From: an uncultured Oscillospiraceae bacterium
Lineage (GTDB): Bacteria > Bacillota > Clostridia > Oscillospirales > Acutalibacteraceae
Assembly: GCA_900539845.1 (NCBI GenBank)
Contig: UQDP01000014.1
Coordinates: forward strand, 1 to 62,625
Length of the DNA: 62,625 nucleotides
Direction: 5' to 3'
The position numbers and the translations under genes were made by a program. Position 1 is the first letter of the stretch. Each line of letters begins with the position of its first letter. Positions 34,560 to 44,042 of this stretch are shown here, in pieces. The notes below the pieces were generated by a model that ran no database searches, was not told the DNA's origin, and saw only the letters and a list, made by a program, of their open reading frames with translations.

Positions 34560-34582
34560 TTACAAGATTGCTGATGAGGTGA
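34560..34582. other. attR2: right junction matching attL
   Basis: TTACAAGATTGC (34560-34571), then TGATGAGGT and GA (34581-34582). The arm is the exact reverse complement of the one at attL, and both arms are nine bases from GA, so attL plus attR2 rebuild a symmetric attP. An element bounded by these sites is 27,442 bp. Confidence 0.75.
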
Positions 34583-34670
34583 AGCGCTGAGGCTTCTTAC
34601 AGACAAGATGGACAGCAAAAACTTTTACGCATTCAACCCGTCTTTCGACAAAAACGGCTCTAAAAAGTAA
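34578..34670 (+). pseudogene. cotJC: cotJC 3' end, copy 2 (probably the native one)
   Basis: The frame GEALRLLTDKMDSKNFYAF continues through NPSFDKNGSKK to a stop at 34670, followed by a strong terminator. This is the CotJC C-terminus. Joined at GA with the fragment ending at 7140 it gives RFG-EALRLL in frame. The terminator and ordinary chromosomal genes beyond suggest this copy marks the original locus. Confidence 0.85.
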
Positions 34671-34695
34671 CAAAATCGCTATAGCTGCGTAGAAA

Positions 34696-34726
34696 GAACC
34701 CACAGCCGTAAAAGGGCTGTGGGTTC
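34696..34726 (+). terminator. terminator of the cotJC operon
   Basis: GAACCCACAGCC (34696-34707) and GGCTGTGGGTTC (34715-34726) form a perfect 12-bp stem, followed by GCTTTT. It ends the transcript 26 bases after the cotJC stop. Confidence 0.85.
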
Positions 34727-34730
34727 GCTT

Positions 34731-35118
34731 TTATCAATTTATCTTTTTATATGCACACAAGATAAAACCAAGAAAACAACAGCAATGATAACATAGTTTG
34801 AGAGTAGTACAAATCAGCAAATTATTAACATTTAAGATCATTTCAAAATATACTTTTTAATCATATTATTGGCTTATATTTAAAACTCTTTTATGGATTT
34901 TTTCTGCAACTCAATCATTTTTTACAGTACTTGAAAGCGAATTACAAAACAGAGAACTTTTTCGGACTCTTACCAGATAAAAGCGTTTTATTCCGTTTGC
35001 AGGTATTCTAAAACTTTACAAAAGCACGGCTGCATAGTAAAATAAATGTGACATTATAAATCGGACTTTAAAGAATAAAAAAGACGTAAAAATCAAAAAC
35101 TTGACCGGAGTGAAATCT
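34731..35118. other. AT-rich intergenic stretch before the UvrA-like gene
   Basis: About 390 bases without a convincing ORF, RNA gene or strong repeat. It presumably holds the promoter of the UvrA-like gene; I see no consensus one. Confidence 0.4.
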
Positions 35119-37665
35119 GTGAAAGAGAATAAAAAGGTAACGCCGCAACATATCAAAATACGCGGCGGGCATGTGCACAATTTAAAGAACATCAATGTTG
35201 ACATACCTCTCAACAAAATAGTAGGGATTGCCGGCGTATCCGGTTCCGGAAAATCATCGCTTGCTCTGGGCATTCTTTATGCCGAAGGCTCAAGGCGGTA
35301 TCTGGAATCCCTTTCGACCTATACAAGAAGGCGAATGACACAGGCAGAGAAAGCACAGGTTGATGAGGTGCTTTACGTGCCGGCAGCGCTTGCGCTGAGA
35401 CAAAGGCCGGGTGTTCCGGGAATACGCAGCACTTTCGGCACGGGAACGGAACTGCTGAACAGTCTGCGTCTTATGTTTTCAAGGCTGGCAAGCCACAGGT
35501 GCCCAAACGGTCACTATGTGCAGCCGTCGCTCAATGTTGCGGCAGGACTTGAACTTATATGCCCTGTGTGCGGTGAACATTTCTTTGCGCCCGGCGCAGA
35601 GGAGCTTGCGTTTAACAGTCAGGGCGCCTGTAAAAAATGCGATGGCACGGGAATCGTGCGAATTATTGATGAATCCACGCTTGTGCCTGATGAAAATTTG
35701 ACCATAGATGAGGGCGCCGTTGCGCCGTGGCAAACGCTGATGTGGTCGCTGATGAAAGACATTGCGCGTGAGATGGGGGTTCGCACAAACGTGCCCTTTA
35801 AAGACCTGACGAAAAAAGAACGTGATATCGTTTTTCACGGACCGGCAGTAAAAAAGCATATCGTTTACCAGAACAAAACAAGCGGGGCGGCGGGAGATAT
35901 GGATTTTACATACTTCAACGCCACTTACACGGTTGAAAACGCGCTCTCCAAAGTGAAAGACGAAAAGGGAATGAAACGGGTTGAAAAATTTCTGCGCCAA
36001 GATATATGCCCTGACTGTGGCGGCACAAGACTTTCCGAGGCTGCCCGCGCGCCGAGGATTCGCAACATCTCCCTTGCGGACGTTTGCAGGATGACGCTTT
36101 CGGAACTTTCGGAATGGGTAAAAGGCGTACCTGCCTCCCTGCCGGAAGAGATGCAACCCATGGCGGAAAGCATCTGCGATTCTTTACAAGGAGCGGCGAA
36201 ACGGCTTACCGATCTGGGGCTTTCCTATCTTACGCTTGACCGTGCGGCGTCTACCCTTTCAACCGGAGAGCGCCAGCGTATGCAGCTTGCGAGAGCCGTG
36301 CGCAACCGCACTACGGGCGTTCTCTATGTGCTGGACGAGCCGTCAATAGGATTGCATCCATCTAATATGGAGGGTCTGATCGGCGTTATGAACGATCTGT
36401 TATCGGACGGCAACACCGTTATTCTTGTTGACCATGACACAAACATACTCAAAGAGGCAGACTGGCTGATAGAGCTCGGTCCGGGAGCGGGTGCCGACGG
36501 CGGAACGATCCTTGCACAAGGCAGCATAGAGGACATAAAAAAAGAACCCGCTTCAAAGATCGCGGGATTTCTGACAGGCGATAAGGTAATCCATATCGGG
36601 AATCCTATTGCGGCGAAAGCCATGTTTGATCTCGGCACGATACATCTTTCCACCTCCGCTATCCACACGGTAAAACCTTTGGAAGTGGATATTCCGAAAG
36701 GGCGTTTGACTGCGATAACAGGCGTTTCCGGCTCAGGCAAAACGACCATGATTCTTGAAAGCCTGATACCCGCCCTTGACGCTCAGATAAAAGGAACAAA
36801 ACTGCCTGAGCATGTAAAGCGTATATTGGCGGACGGCATAAGCCAAGTAAAGCTGATAGACGCCACGCCGATAGGCATAAACGTACGATCAACCGTTGCG
36901 ACTTATGCCGATATACACGATGAACTGCGAAAAATATACGCTAAGACCCCTGACTCCAAATCAAAAGGATATAAAGCGGGTGACTTTTCATACAACACGG
37001 GTAAACTGCGCTGCCCCGTTTGCGACGGCACAGGTACGATCAGCCTTGACATACAGTTTTTGCCGGATGTGGATATACCCTGCCCCGAATGCGGCGGCTC
37101 AAGATATTCCAAAGACGCATACTTGATACGCAGATACGCCAAAAACAGTCAAAAAGGCTATACCCTGCCCGAGCTTATGGATATGAGCGTTGATGAGGCG
37201 CTGGCAGCATGTGATGATCTACCGAAAGTAAAGCGAAAATTGCAGGTGCTGCATGATTTGGGACTCGGTTACCTCACGCTCGGCGAGGAGACACCGAGCC
37301 TTTCGGGCGGAGAGGCACAGAGGCTGAAACTCGCAAGTGAAATGGGAAAGGGTCAGTCCGACTCTGTGTTTGTGTTTGATGAACCCACGATAGGACTGCA
37401 CCCGCTTGACGTGGAAACACTGCTGCAGGTTTTTAAAGACCTGATAGACAGCGGCGCGACCGTTATTGTAATAGAACACGACCTGGATGTAATCCGCAAC
37501 GCAGATTATGTTATTGATATGGGCCCGGGCGGCGGCATTGAGGGCGGAATGATCGTTGCGCAGGGCACTCCGAAGGAGCTGTGCGAATGCCGAAACAGCA
37601 AAACAGGATATTACTTAAAAAAGCTGCACCTTGCGCAGAATTGCGGAAAAATCATTAAGGAATAA
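35119..37665 (+). CDS. UvrA-like ABC ATPase (short UvrA paralogue)
   Basis: 848 residues from GTG 35119 (CGGAGTG seven bases upstream; a TTG six codons earlier has no such site). Two ABC ATPase halves: Walker A GVSGSGKSS and GVSGSGKTT, signatures LSTGERQRMQLA and LSGGEAQRLKLA, and zinc modules CPVCGEHF/CKKCDGTG and CPVCDGTG/CPECGGSR. It is about 90 residues shorter than housekeeping UvrA, as for class II UvrA or DrrC-like proteins linked to resistance against DNA-binding drugs. No UvrB or UvrC is nearby. Confidence 0.9.
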   Translation: MKENKKVTPQHIKIRGGHVHNLKNINVDIPLNKIVGIAGVSGSGKSSLALGILYAEGSRRYLESLSTYTRRRMTQAEKAQVDEVLYVPAALALRQRPGVPGIRSTFGTGTELLNSLRLMFSRLASHRCPNGHYVQPSLNVAAGLELICPVCGEHFFAPGAEELAFNSQGACKKCDGTGIVRIIDESTLVPDENLTIDEGAVAPWQTLMWSLMKDIAREMGVRTNVPFKDLTKKERDIVFHGPAVKKHIVYQNKTSGAAGDMDFTYFNATYTVENALSKVKDEKGMKRVEKFLRQDICPDCGGTRLSEAARAPRIRNISLADVCRMTLSELSEWVKGVPASLPEEMQPMAESICDSLQGAAKRLTDLGLSYLTLDRAASTLSTGERQRMQLARAVRNRTTGVLYVLDEPSIGLHPSNMEGLIGVMNDLLSDGNTVILVDHDTNILKEADWLIELGPGAGADGGTILAQGSIEDIKKEPASKIAGFLTGDKVIHIGNPIAAKAMFDLGTIHLSTSAIHTVKPLEVDIPKGRLTAITGVSGSGKTTMILESLIPALDAQIKGTKLPEHVKRILADGISQVKLIDATPIGINVRSTVATYADIHDELRKIYAKTPDSKSKGYKAGDFSYNTGKLRCPVCDGTGTISLDIQFLPDVDIPCPECGGSRYSKDAYLIRRYAKNSQKGYTLPELMDMSVDEALAACDDLPKVKRKLQVLHDLGLGYLTLGEETPSLSGGEAQRLKLASEMGKGQSDSVFVFDEPTIGLHPLDVETLLQVFKDLIDSGATVIVIEHDLDVIRNADYVIDMGPGGGIEGGMIVAQGTPKELCECRNSKTGYYLKKLHLAQNCGKIIKE

Positions 37666-37677
37666 AATTCGAGAGAT

Positions 37678-38247
37678 ATGAAACAGATAAGAGAATTTAA
37701 AGGCAAAAGCCTGCTTGCCTTTCCCAAAGATTACACCGTTATTGATATTGAAACGAGCGGTCTTTCTCCGGCTGAAAGTGAGATAATCGAAATATCCGCA
37801 ATCCGATACAGGAATCACGAAAAAGCAGACGTGTTTTCAACACTTGTAAAGCCTGCGAAAAGAATAAGCTATTTCATTACTCAGCTGACGGGAATTACCA
37901 ATGATATGGTAAAGTTTGCGCCCAATATTACATACGCCGTCTCGGCGTTTTATGGTTTTATCGGCAATGATATATTAATGGGCTACAATGTGCATTTTGA
38001 CATAAATTTTTTGTACGATAATCTGATGCAGCATTGCGGTGTTCCGCTCACCAATGATTTCGTGGACGTTCTCCGTTTCGCCAGACAGGCACTGCCCCGC
38101 CTCCGAAACAGAAGCCAGACAACTGTTGCCGAGCATTACGGGATTTCCGCACAAGGCGCGCACCGCGCGCTGCGAGACTGCGAAATATGTAACGCCTGTT
38201 ATAATGAACTGAAAAAAGAAGAGGTTTTAAAACAAATCATAAAATAG
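37678..38247 (+). CDS. DEDDh 3'-5' exonuclease (DNA polymerase III epsilon-like)
   Basis: A 189-residue protein with ExoI TVIDIETSGLS, ExoII GYNVHFDINFL and ExoIII HRALRDCEIC, the full DEDDh set. It starts 12 bases after the UvrA-like gene and should be co-transcribed. It lacks a polymerase or clamp-binding extension, so it is a stand-alone proofreading or repair exonuclease. Pairing with a UvrA paralogue suggests a DNA-damage role, by inference. Confidence 0.88.
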   Translation: MKQIREFKGKSLLAFPKDYTVIDIETSGLSPAESEIIEISAIRYRNHEKADVFSTLVKPAKRISYFITQLTGITNDMVKFAPNITYAVSAFYGFIGNDILMGYNVHFDINFLYDNLMQHCGVPLTNDFVDVLRFARQALPRLRNRSQTTVAEHYGISAQGAHRALRDCEICNACYNELKKEEVLKQIIK

Positions 38248-38265
38248 AACCCCATTGAAGAAATA

Positions 38266-38297
38266 AACAAGCCGGAAGTTAAAGCTTCCGGCTTGTT
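38266..38297. terminator. terminator after the exonuclease gene
   Basis: AACAAGCCGGAAG (38266-38278), loop TTAAAG, CTTCCGGCTTGTT (38285-38297): a perfect 13-bp stem, 19 bases past the stop and between convergent genes. Confidence 0.85.
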
Positions 38298-38415
38298 GGC
38301 TTGATAGGATAATCATTTTAAATTGAAAGTGTATGAATATCCGAATCGGATGCGCAGCGAGGTATTTAAAAGCCCGGCTTAAAACGCCCGCACGTCGCGA
38401 TCTTTTCAATTCGGT

Positions 38416-41400
38416 TTACTTTTTTTCGTTCTCATCAACCGGCTCAACCTCAAAAGAGAAGTAAAGCGGTCTGAAATAACCGAAACTGATTTGATGCTCT
38501 TTAGACGGAATCGGTCCGCAGCTTCCCGAACCTGTACCGCGCACATATCCGTCAACAGCGGTAAAGGTGGTGCACTGATCGGGAATATCCTCTATATGTC
38601 CGGCTTTTCTGAGCTGACCGAGAGTAAAGTGGTTCGCGTTGAAATTGATATATTTATCCAGCGCGGTAAATCTGAGTCCAAGCCCGTCTTTGTTTGTGAG
38701 GGCACTATAACGGACATCGCCTCTGTTGCCCGAATCCTGCGGCTTGATATACTTATGAGCCATCTCGGAAACAGTGGTTCTGTAAATACCGATGGGAGAA
38801 TGCTCCTTAAAATCGGAATAGTTTTCAAGAGGACCTCTGCCGTAGTATTCTACGTTTTCAAACTCGTTGCCGAGTTCGGCATGAACACCGAACCGAGGAA
38901 GCTGATCGGTGAGCGGGCAAACCTTTTTGAGCGATGCGCTGATCGTCATTTTGCCGCTTTTATCAAAGAAATAATCGACCTGCGCTCTGGCGAGCACGAA
39001 CAATCCCCTTGTGACAAAATCATAGACCGTGCTTACATATTTTACACCGTCAGTGCGCTTTACATTGCAGGAGATCATTTTAGCGTTAGCACAGTCAAGC
39101 CCGATTATCTTCCAGAATATGACCATATACTGGTCATTATCCAGCCTTCCCCTGTATATATGGGGAACGAATCCGCTTGCTCCGTCGATCGGAGCCGTGT
39201 TCAGATATTCCAGCCCGTTTTTACGGTAGCTTACAAGGCCTTCGTTTTGATCAAACAGCGCTTCGCCGCCGTCAAAAGCAACGCGGATTATATTGTTATT
39301 GACTGCTATTTCAGCCGGATCTGCGCAAATTTCCGCTTTTTTGAGCGCAGCGCTTGAAACGACTACCTGCTCAATAGCGATTTCAGCTCCGCTAACCTTA
39401 TCCGAGTATCTGAAGTTGACAAAAACATCGTTTTCGCTCTGCTTTAACAGCGAAGAATTGATCCTGAATCTTTTTTTGCTTCCCGGATCAATTACACTGC
39501 TTACGACGCCCTTTTCCTTGCTTTCCCCGTTTACGGTGATCTCAAAGCTTACCTTGATATCCGAAGTGTCTTTAAAACTTCTCGTGTTCCAAAGCTCAAA
39601 AATATTTTCTTTAATATACTTTGCTCTGACGGGGCGGTAGCATATCTTCATCTCTATCGCGCCGCTTGACGGCTTGCGGTCGGGATAAAACAGACCGTCA
39701 ACACAGAAATTGCCGTCATGTATCGGCTCATTGTGATCGCCGCCGTATGTCCACTTATACCTTGCGTTTTCATCATATACGCTATGGTCTGCCCATTCCC
39801 AGATGCAGCCGCCCATAAACTGATCTGAAGAATAGAACAGCTGCATATATTCCTCAAGTCCGCCGGGGCCGTTACCCATTGCATGCGCGTATTCGCACTG
39901 GAAAAACGGCTTGTTTTTGTATTTATTGCCTGCCGTTCCGCTTAATACTCTCCTCATAAGCGAAGGCGTGGCATACATTCTTGAAACAACATCATATGCC
40001 CAGCGTTTGCTGCGTATTGCGCCCTCATAGTGGACGGGGATCTCAGGATTCATCTTTTTCAGATAATCATAGCAAACATCCTGACATTTATATCCGCCCG
40101 ACTCATTTCCGAGACTCCACATAGTTACACACGGATGATTTTTATCCCTGCCGTACATTCTTTTCACTCTGTCAAGATAATGCGAAGCCCATCTTTCATC
40201 ATTGCTCAATCTGTTTGGATTATATGTGCTGTGAGGAACGGCATAAAATCCATGTGTTTCAATATCGGCTTCATCAACAGCATAAAGGCCGTAAATATCA
40301 CACATCGTCAGGAACACCGGATCCGGAGGATAATGCGATGTGCGCACTGCGTTACAGTTATACGCCTTCATAAGCTGTATATCTTTTTCCAGATCCTCGA
40401 GCGACATTGCATAACCTTTGGTCATATGCGTATCGTGATGATTTACGCCGAGCATTTTGATCGGTTTTTCATTGAACAGAAAAACATTGCCGTCTATCCT
40501 GATATTCTTAAAGCCTATATAGGTGCGCACCGCTTCCACAACAGTGCCGTTCTTTTTCAGCAGCAGACGAACCTCATAAACCGCCGGTGTTTCTGCAGTC
40601 CACTCATGAACGGAAAGCGAGGTCAGTTCTGTTTTACAATCCTTTTTCAAAACAGTTTCAAAAAGACCTTCGGCAGAAACCGCCACTTCCGCTTCAGACG
40701 AGATCTTACCGCTGACGGATATCTTAAGATTATATGTTCCGTCCTCATTCTTAGAGGGTCTGAAAAGGAAATCATTTATATAGTCGTCTTCCTGAGAAAT
40801 GATGTAAACATCGCGGAAAATGCCGTTTTCACGAAACATATCCTGACACTCAAGATAGGTGCCGTTGCTCCACTTATACACAACAGCAACGATTTCATTT
40901 TTTCCGCTGTTTAAAAAAGAGGTTATATCGAATTCAGCAGTGTTATGAGAGCCTTCGCTGTATCCCGCATACTTTCCGTTCACATACACCGCAAGCGCGC
41001 CGGCAACGCCGAGGAACGTGAGGATACGGCGTTTCTCCGAATCTTCTATATCAACCGTTTTTCTGTAAATACCCGTTGCGACATCGGCAGGGATATGGGG
41101 AGGTCTTTTAGGGAAGGGATATCTGGTGTTTATGTATGCTATCTGGTCATAGCCCGTTCTCTGCCAAGTGCACGGAACATGGATACGGTCAAAAGACGCT
41201 TCATCTGTATCAAATGTTTGCGGAACGTCGCTCAGTTTCTTAAAATAGGCAAAATCCCACTCGCCGCTGAGTACGGTCACTCTGTCTGACCCGTACCGTT
41301 CGTTTTTATAATCTGTGCTGTCAAGCGCTTCTTCACTTGAAAACGGAATAAAGTAGCTTCTTTCATCAAGCTTGTTCTCTTCATAAACATTAAAATCCGT

Positions 41401-41430
41401 GTGCAAATTGCGATGAATACTGTATTTCAT
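38416..41430 (-). CDS. lacZ: beta-galactosidase, glycoside hydrolase family 2
   Basis: A 1004-residue LacZ-type enzyme hydrolysing lactose to galactose and glucose. Order: sugar-binding jelly roll (to about 210), immunoglobulin-like domain, TIM barrel with the acid/base Glu in MWSLGNESGG and the nucleophile Glu in FFQCEYAHAMGNG, then the C-terminal beta-sandwich (small chain, about 740-1000; NVEYYGRGPLENYSD). No signal peptide, hence cytoplasmic. Length equals E. coli LacZ within a few percent. It is third in an operon after the ROK regulator and GPH symporter. AAAAGGAG precedes the ATG. Confidence 0.95.
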   Translation of the reverse strand: MKYSIHRNLHTDFNVYEENKLDERSYFIPFSSEEALDSTDYKNERYGSDRVTVLSGEWDFAYFKKLSDVPQTFDTDEASFDRIHVPCTWQRTGYDQIAYINTRYPFPKRPPHIPADVATGIYRKTVDIEDSEKRRILTFLGVAGALAVYVNGKYAGYSEGSHNTAEFDITSFLNSGKNEIVAVVYKWSNGTYLECQDMFRENGIFRDVYIISQEDDYINDFLFRPSKNEDGTYNLKISVSGKISSEAEVAVSAEGLFETVLKKDCKTELTSLSVHEWTAETPAVYEVRLLLKKNGTVVEAVRTYIGFKNIRIDGNVFLFNEKPIKMLGVNHHDTHMTKGYAMSLEDLEKDIQLMKAYNCNAVRTSHYPPDPVFLTMCDIYGLYAVDEADIETHGFYAVPHSTYNPNRLSNDERWASHYLDRVKRMYGRDKNHPCVTMWSLGNESGGYKCQDVCYDYLKKMNPEIPVHYEGAIRSKRWAYDVVSRMYATPSLMRRVLSGTAGNKYKNKPFFQCEYAHAMGNGPGGLEEYMQLFYSSDQFMGGCIWEWADHSVYDENARYKWTYGGDHNEPIHDGNFCVDGLFYPDRKPSSGAIEMKICYRPVRAKYIKENIFELWNTRSFKDTSDIKVSFEITVNGESKEKGVVSSVIDPGSKKRFRINSSLLKQSENDVFVNFRYSDKVSGAEIAIEQVVVSSAALKKAEICADPAEIAVNNNIIRVAFDGGEALFDQNEGLVSYRKNGLEYLNTAPIDGASGFVPHIYRGRLDNDQYMVIFWKIIGLDCANAKMISCNVKRTDGVKYVSTVYDFVTRGLFVLARAQVDYFFDKSGKMTISASLKKVCPLTDQLPRFGVHAELGNEFENVEYYGRGPLENYSDFKEHSPIGIYRTTVSEMAHKYIKPQDSGNRGDVRYSALTNKDGLGLRFTALDKYINFNANHFTLGQLRKAGHIEDIPDQCTTFTAVDGYVRGTGSGSCGPIPSKEHQISFGYFRPLYFSFEVEPVDENEKK

Positions 41431-41490
41431 TGCGAAATCTCCTTTTACAAATTAAGAACACTATAATCGTTATTCAGAAAACTAAGTATT

Positions 41491-43056
41491 TCAGTTTGCA
41501 AGGCTTTCATTCTGCTTTGCCAGTGCATTCAGTTCTTCATTTTCCCGTCTCTGTTTTTCTTCTCTGAACGCTTTCAGCTTGCTTGCCTGCGCCTTTTCAT
41601 CAAATTTATAAAAGAACATGGGAATCGTCTGAAGAAGAAGCCCTATTGCGCCGAATGCCGTCAGCAGGAAGAAGATGACGTTCAGGAGCATTGTGTAATC
41701 CACTCCGCCGGAAACAAACGCCTGTGTGGGGCTTTGGATCAAAGGCTGTGTAAGATTATTGGTAAGGGCGTTCATCTTATCTACATTATAACCGAACACA
41801 TCCACAACATTCAAGAGCAGAGCGTTAAAAATTGCTACAGAAATCTGGCTGATCAGGCTTTGGAAAGAGAATACAGTACCCTCCAGGCGTTTGCCTGTAC
41901 GAATCTCCAGATCCTCTACCACATCGGAGAACATCGCAGTGGTAAGTACCGTCATAATACCAACCGGGAAATTTGTAAAGAAACGCAGAATCATATAAAC
42001 TACCGCGCCGGCAAATGTGTTGTAAGGCACGATCCAAATGCCGACTACAAAGCAAATGATATCCGCAGCGATACCGATGATTGAAGTACCTATCCAGAGC
42101 GTTTTTTTATCCATCTTTTTAAGGAAGAGCGGAATCAGCGCCATGGAAAGCATATACGAAGCGCCGCTGCCGATCTGCAGGAGCGGGGTCAAAAGACCTT
42201 CGCTTGTAAGCTGAAGCGAGATACCGAACGTATCATAAATCCATGCACATAACTGATCGATCGGCAGCACACCGATACAGTTCCACTTTGCGAAATACGG
42301 AAGGAACATGGAACCGATATTGACGATCGACGAGAAGAACATGGCGATCGTTAAAACGATAAACTTTTTATCCTTGAAAACAACTTTAAGACCGTCAACA
42401 TACTTCTCTTTTTTCGGGGGAATCTTAATCTTTTCCTTGAATCCGAAAGCGGAAAAGAACATCGGAACAGCGCCGAGCGTTGCGAAAATCAGAGCGGAAA
42501 AGAAATAGCCCTGTTTCTGCTGCTCACGACCCCAAAGACCGGCGACCGTAAAAAACAGCAGCGACGGCAGAACCGAGCCGAGGGAACCGAGAATATTGCT
42601 CCAGGAAAGAGCTTTTACGCGCTGCTTATCCTCCGGGAAAACAAGAGGCGCAAGGCCTTTGTTCGGAATATCGAGCGCTGTATATATGGTATAGTAAAGA
42701 ATATAGGCGATGATGGCATAAATAAAATTGCCGGTCTGCCCGAAATCAACCGGCGCAAACAGCAGCGCCGTTACAAGGATCATCGGACCCGACATCCAGA
42801 ACACATACGGACGGCATTTACCCCATTTCGTGTTCGTTTTATCCACGATCATACCCATAAGCGGGTCGTTAACGGCATCCCACACCTTGGTAACGGCAAG
42901 CATAATACCCGTCATGGAAAGCGAGAGACCCAACACATCGGTAAAGTACATGTTCAGCGCCGTACCGACGATGCTGTAAATCGTGCTGATACCGAACGGC
43001 AGCAGCGAATAGGCAAGGATCTCCCTTGTGGATTTGCTTCTTGATAAATCTTTCAT
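41491..43056 (-). CDS. GPH-family (MelB-like) sugar:cation symporter
   Basis: A 521-residue protein with about 12 membrane helices and glycoside-pentoside-hexuronide family signatures: VTKVWDAVNDPLMGMIVD and the cytoplasmic loop TKWGKCRPYVFW. It should import lactose or a related beta-galactoside with Na+ or H+. The ATG overlaps the ROK gene stop (ATGA) and the beta-galactosidase gene follows 60 bases later, so the substrate is inferred from the operon. The C-terminal 30 residues are charged and cytoplasmic. Confidence 0.93.
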   Translation of the reverse strand: MKDLSRSKSTREILAYSLLPFGISTIYSIVGTALNMYFTDVLGLSLSMTGIMLAVTKVWDAVNDPLMGMIVDKTNTKWGKCRPYVFWMSGPMILVTALLFAPVDFGQTGNFIYAIIAYILYYTIYTALDIPNKGLAPLVFPEDKQRVKALSWSNILGSLGSVLPSLLFFTVAGLWGREQQKQGYFFSALIFATLGAVPMFFSAFGFKEKIKIPPKKEKYVDGLKVVFKDKKFIVLTIAMFFSSIVNIGSMFLPYFAKWNCIGVLPIDQLCAWIYDTFGISLQLTSEGLLTPLLQIGSGASYMLSMALIPLFLKKMDKKTLWIGTSIIGIAADIICFVVGIWIVPYNTFAGAVVYMILRFFTNFPVGIMTVLTTAMFSDVVEDLEIRTGKRLEGTVFSFQSLISQISVAIFNALLLNVVDVFGYNVDKMNALTNNLTQPLIQSPTQAFVSGGVDYTMLLNVIFFLLTAFGAIGLLLQTIPMFFYKFDEKAQASKLKAFREEKQRRENEELNALAKQNESLAN

Positions 43057-44027
43057 TTTTTTACCCCCGGCTTTTTAAAATAACCGTATTTATTTATCAG
43101 CGAAATGAATCCGCCGGTAATACTGCTGAAATAATCATCCGATACCTTGAATTCGGGAACGGCATATGACGGCAGATCTTTTACGGCTGTGTTAAATATT
43201 TTCTCGAACTGATTCTGCCTGTGCGATTTATAAAACACAATCAGTTCGGGATTCAGAAAGATAATGATGTTTCTGACTATTTTCGCAGGGAACGATATCC
43301 CCGTAATACTTTTTCTGAGATCATCGGTATATCCGACCTCACCGGCAAAGCCCGTGCTTCCCGCAAGCACATTTCCGTTTACCGTTTCACCCACGCCGAT
43401 TCCGTTATGACCGAACTGCACAGTAGCAATATTTCCCAATGCTTTTCTGCTTTTTGCGCATTCCCCTATGGCAGTGAGCTTCATATCATTTTGAATCACA
43501 ACATTGAGGTCGTATTTTTCTTGGATCTTGTTTCTTATGTTTAAACCAACGGCTCCCGGATTATAGAACCAGTCCATAATCACTCCGTCATTCAGCACGC
43601 AAGGCAATGCAAGGCAGACTGTTCCGATTTCATATTTATCCGTTGCCTTATCTATAATCTGGAAAATATTTTTCAAAAATTCCCCGAATGCAAAGCGGAT
43701 ATTGAATTCATCAACAGCTTGAAACCCGAAATCGCATATCTTGCACACCAAATGATCATTATCAACAATAATAAATAAGAAATGCTGATAGTTCCTGTTG
43801 ATAAAATAAAGCTTCGCTTTTCGCCCTCCCGTGGAATCGGCTGTATCGCCTTCACAGACCATACCGTATTCCATTGCCTGAAGAACACATTTTTTTACCG
43901 TTGTCAGACCTCCGTCCGTCTGGTCGGTCAGCTGCGCAAGGCTGCAGGGACCGTTTCTTCTGAGCGCCTGTAATATATCGGAAAGGTTTTTATTTCTGAT
44001 ATTTCTCAAAGCATCCTGTTCAAGCAA
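43053..44027 (-). CDS. ROK-family transcriptional repressor of the lactose operon
   Basis: 324 residues from TTG 44027 (CGGAGGTG eight bases before). N-terminal winged HTH (LSDILQALRRNGPCSLAQLT) and a ROK sugar-kinase-like domain (IATVQFGHNGIGVGETVNGN, then LAGSTGFAGEVGY). The usual ROK zinc motif CxCGxxGCxE is not seen, and the protein is shorter than XylR/NagC (about 390). It probably senses a sugar from lactose breakdown and releases the operator at 44043-44069. First gene of the operon. Confidence 0.87.
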   Translation of the reverse strand: MLEQDALRNIRNKNLSDILQALRRNGPCSLAQLTDQTDGGLTTVKKCVLQAMEYGMVCEGDTADSTGGRKAKLYFINRNYQHFLFIIVDNDHLVCKICDFGFQAVDEFNIRFAFGEFLKNIFQIIDKATDKYEIGTVCLALPCVLNDGVIMDWFYNPGAVGLNIRNKIQEKYDLNVVIQNDMKLTAIGECAKSRKALGNIATVQFGHNGIGVGETVNGNVLAGSTGFAGEVGYTDDLRKSITGISFPAKIVRNIIIFLNPELIVFYKSHRQNQFEKIFNTAVKDLPSYAVPEFKVSDDYFSSITGGFISLINKYGYFKKPGVKK

Positions 44028-44042
44028 TCAGATCACCTCCGA

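Noticed and set aside
40030..40914. 294-codon plus-strand open frame
   Set aside because: Antisense to the beta-galactosidase gene, no start context and no domain.
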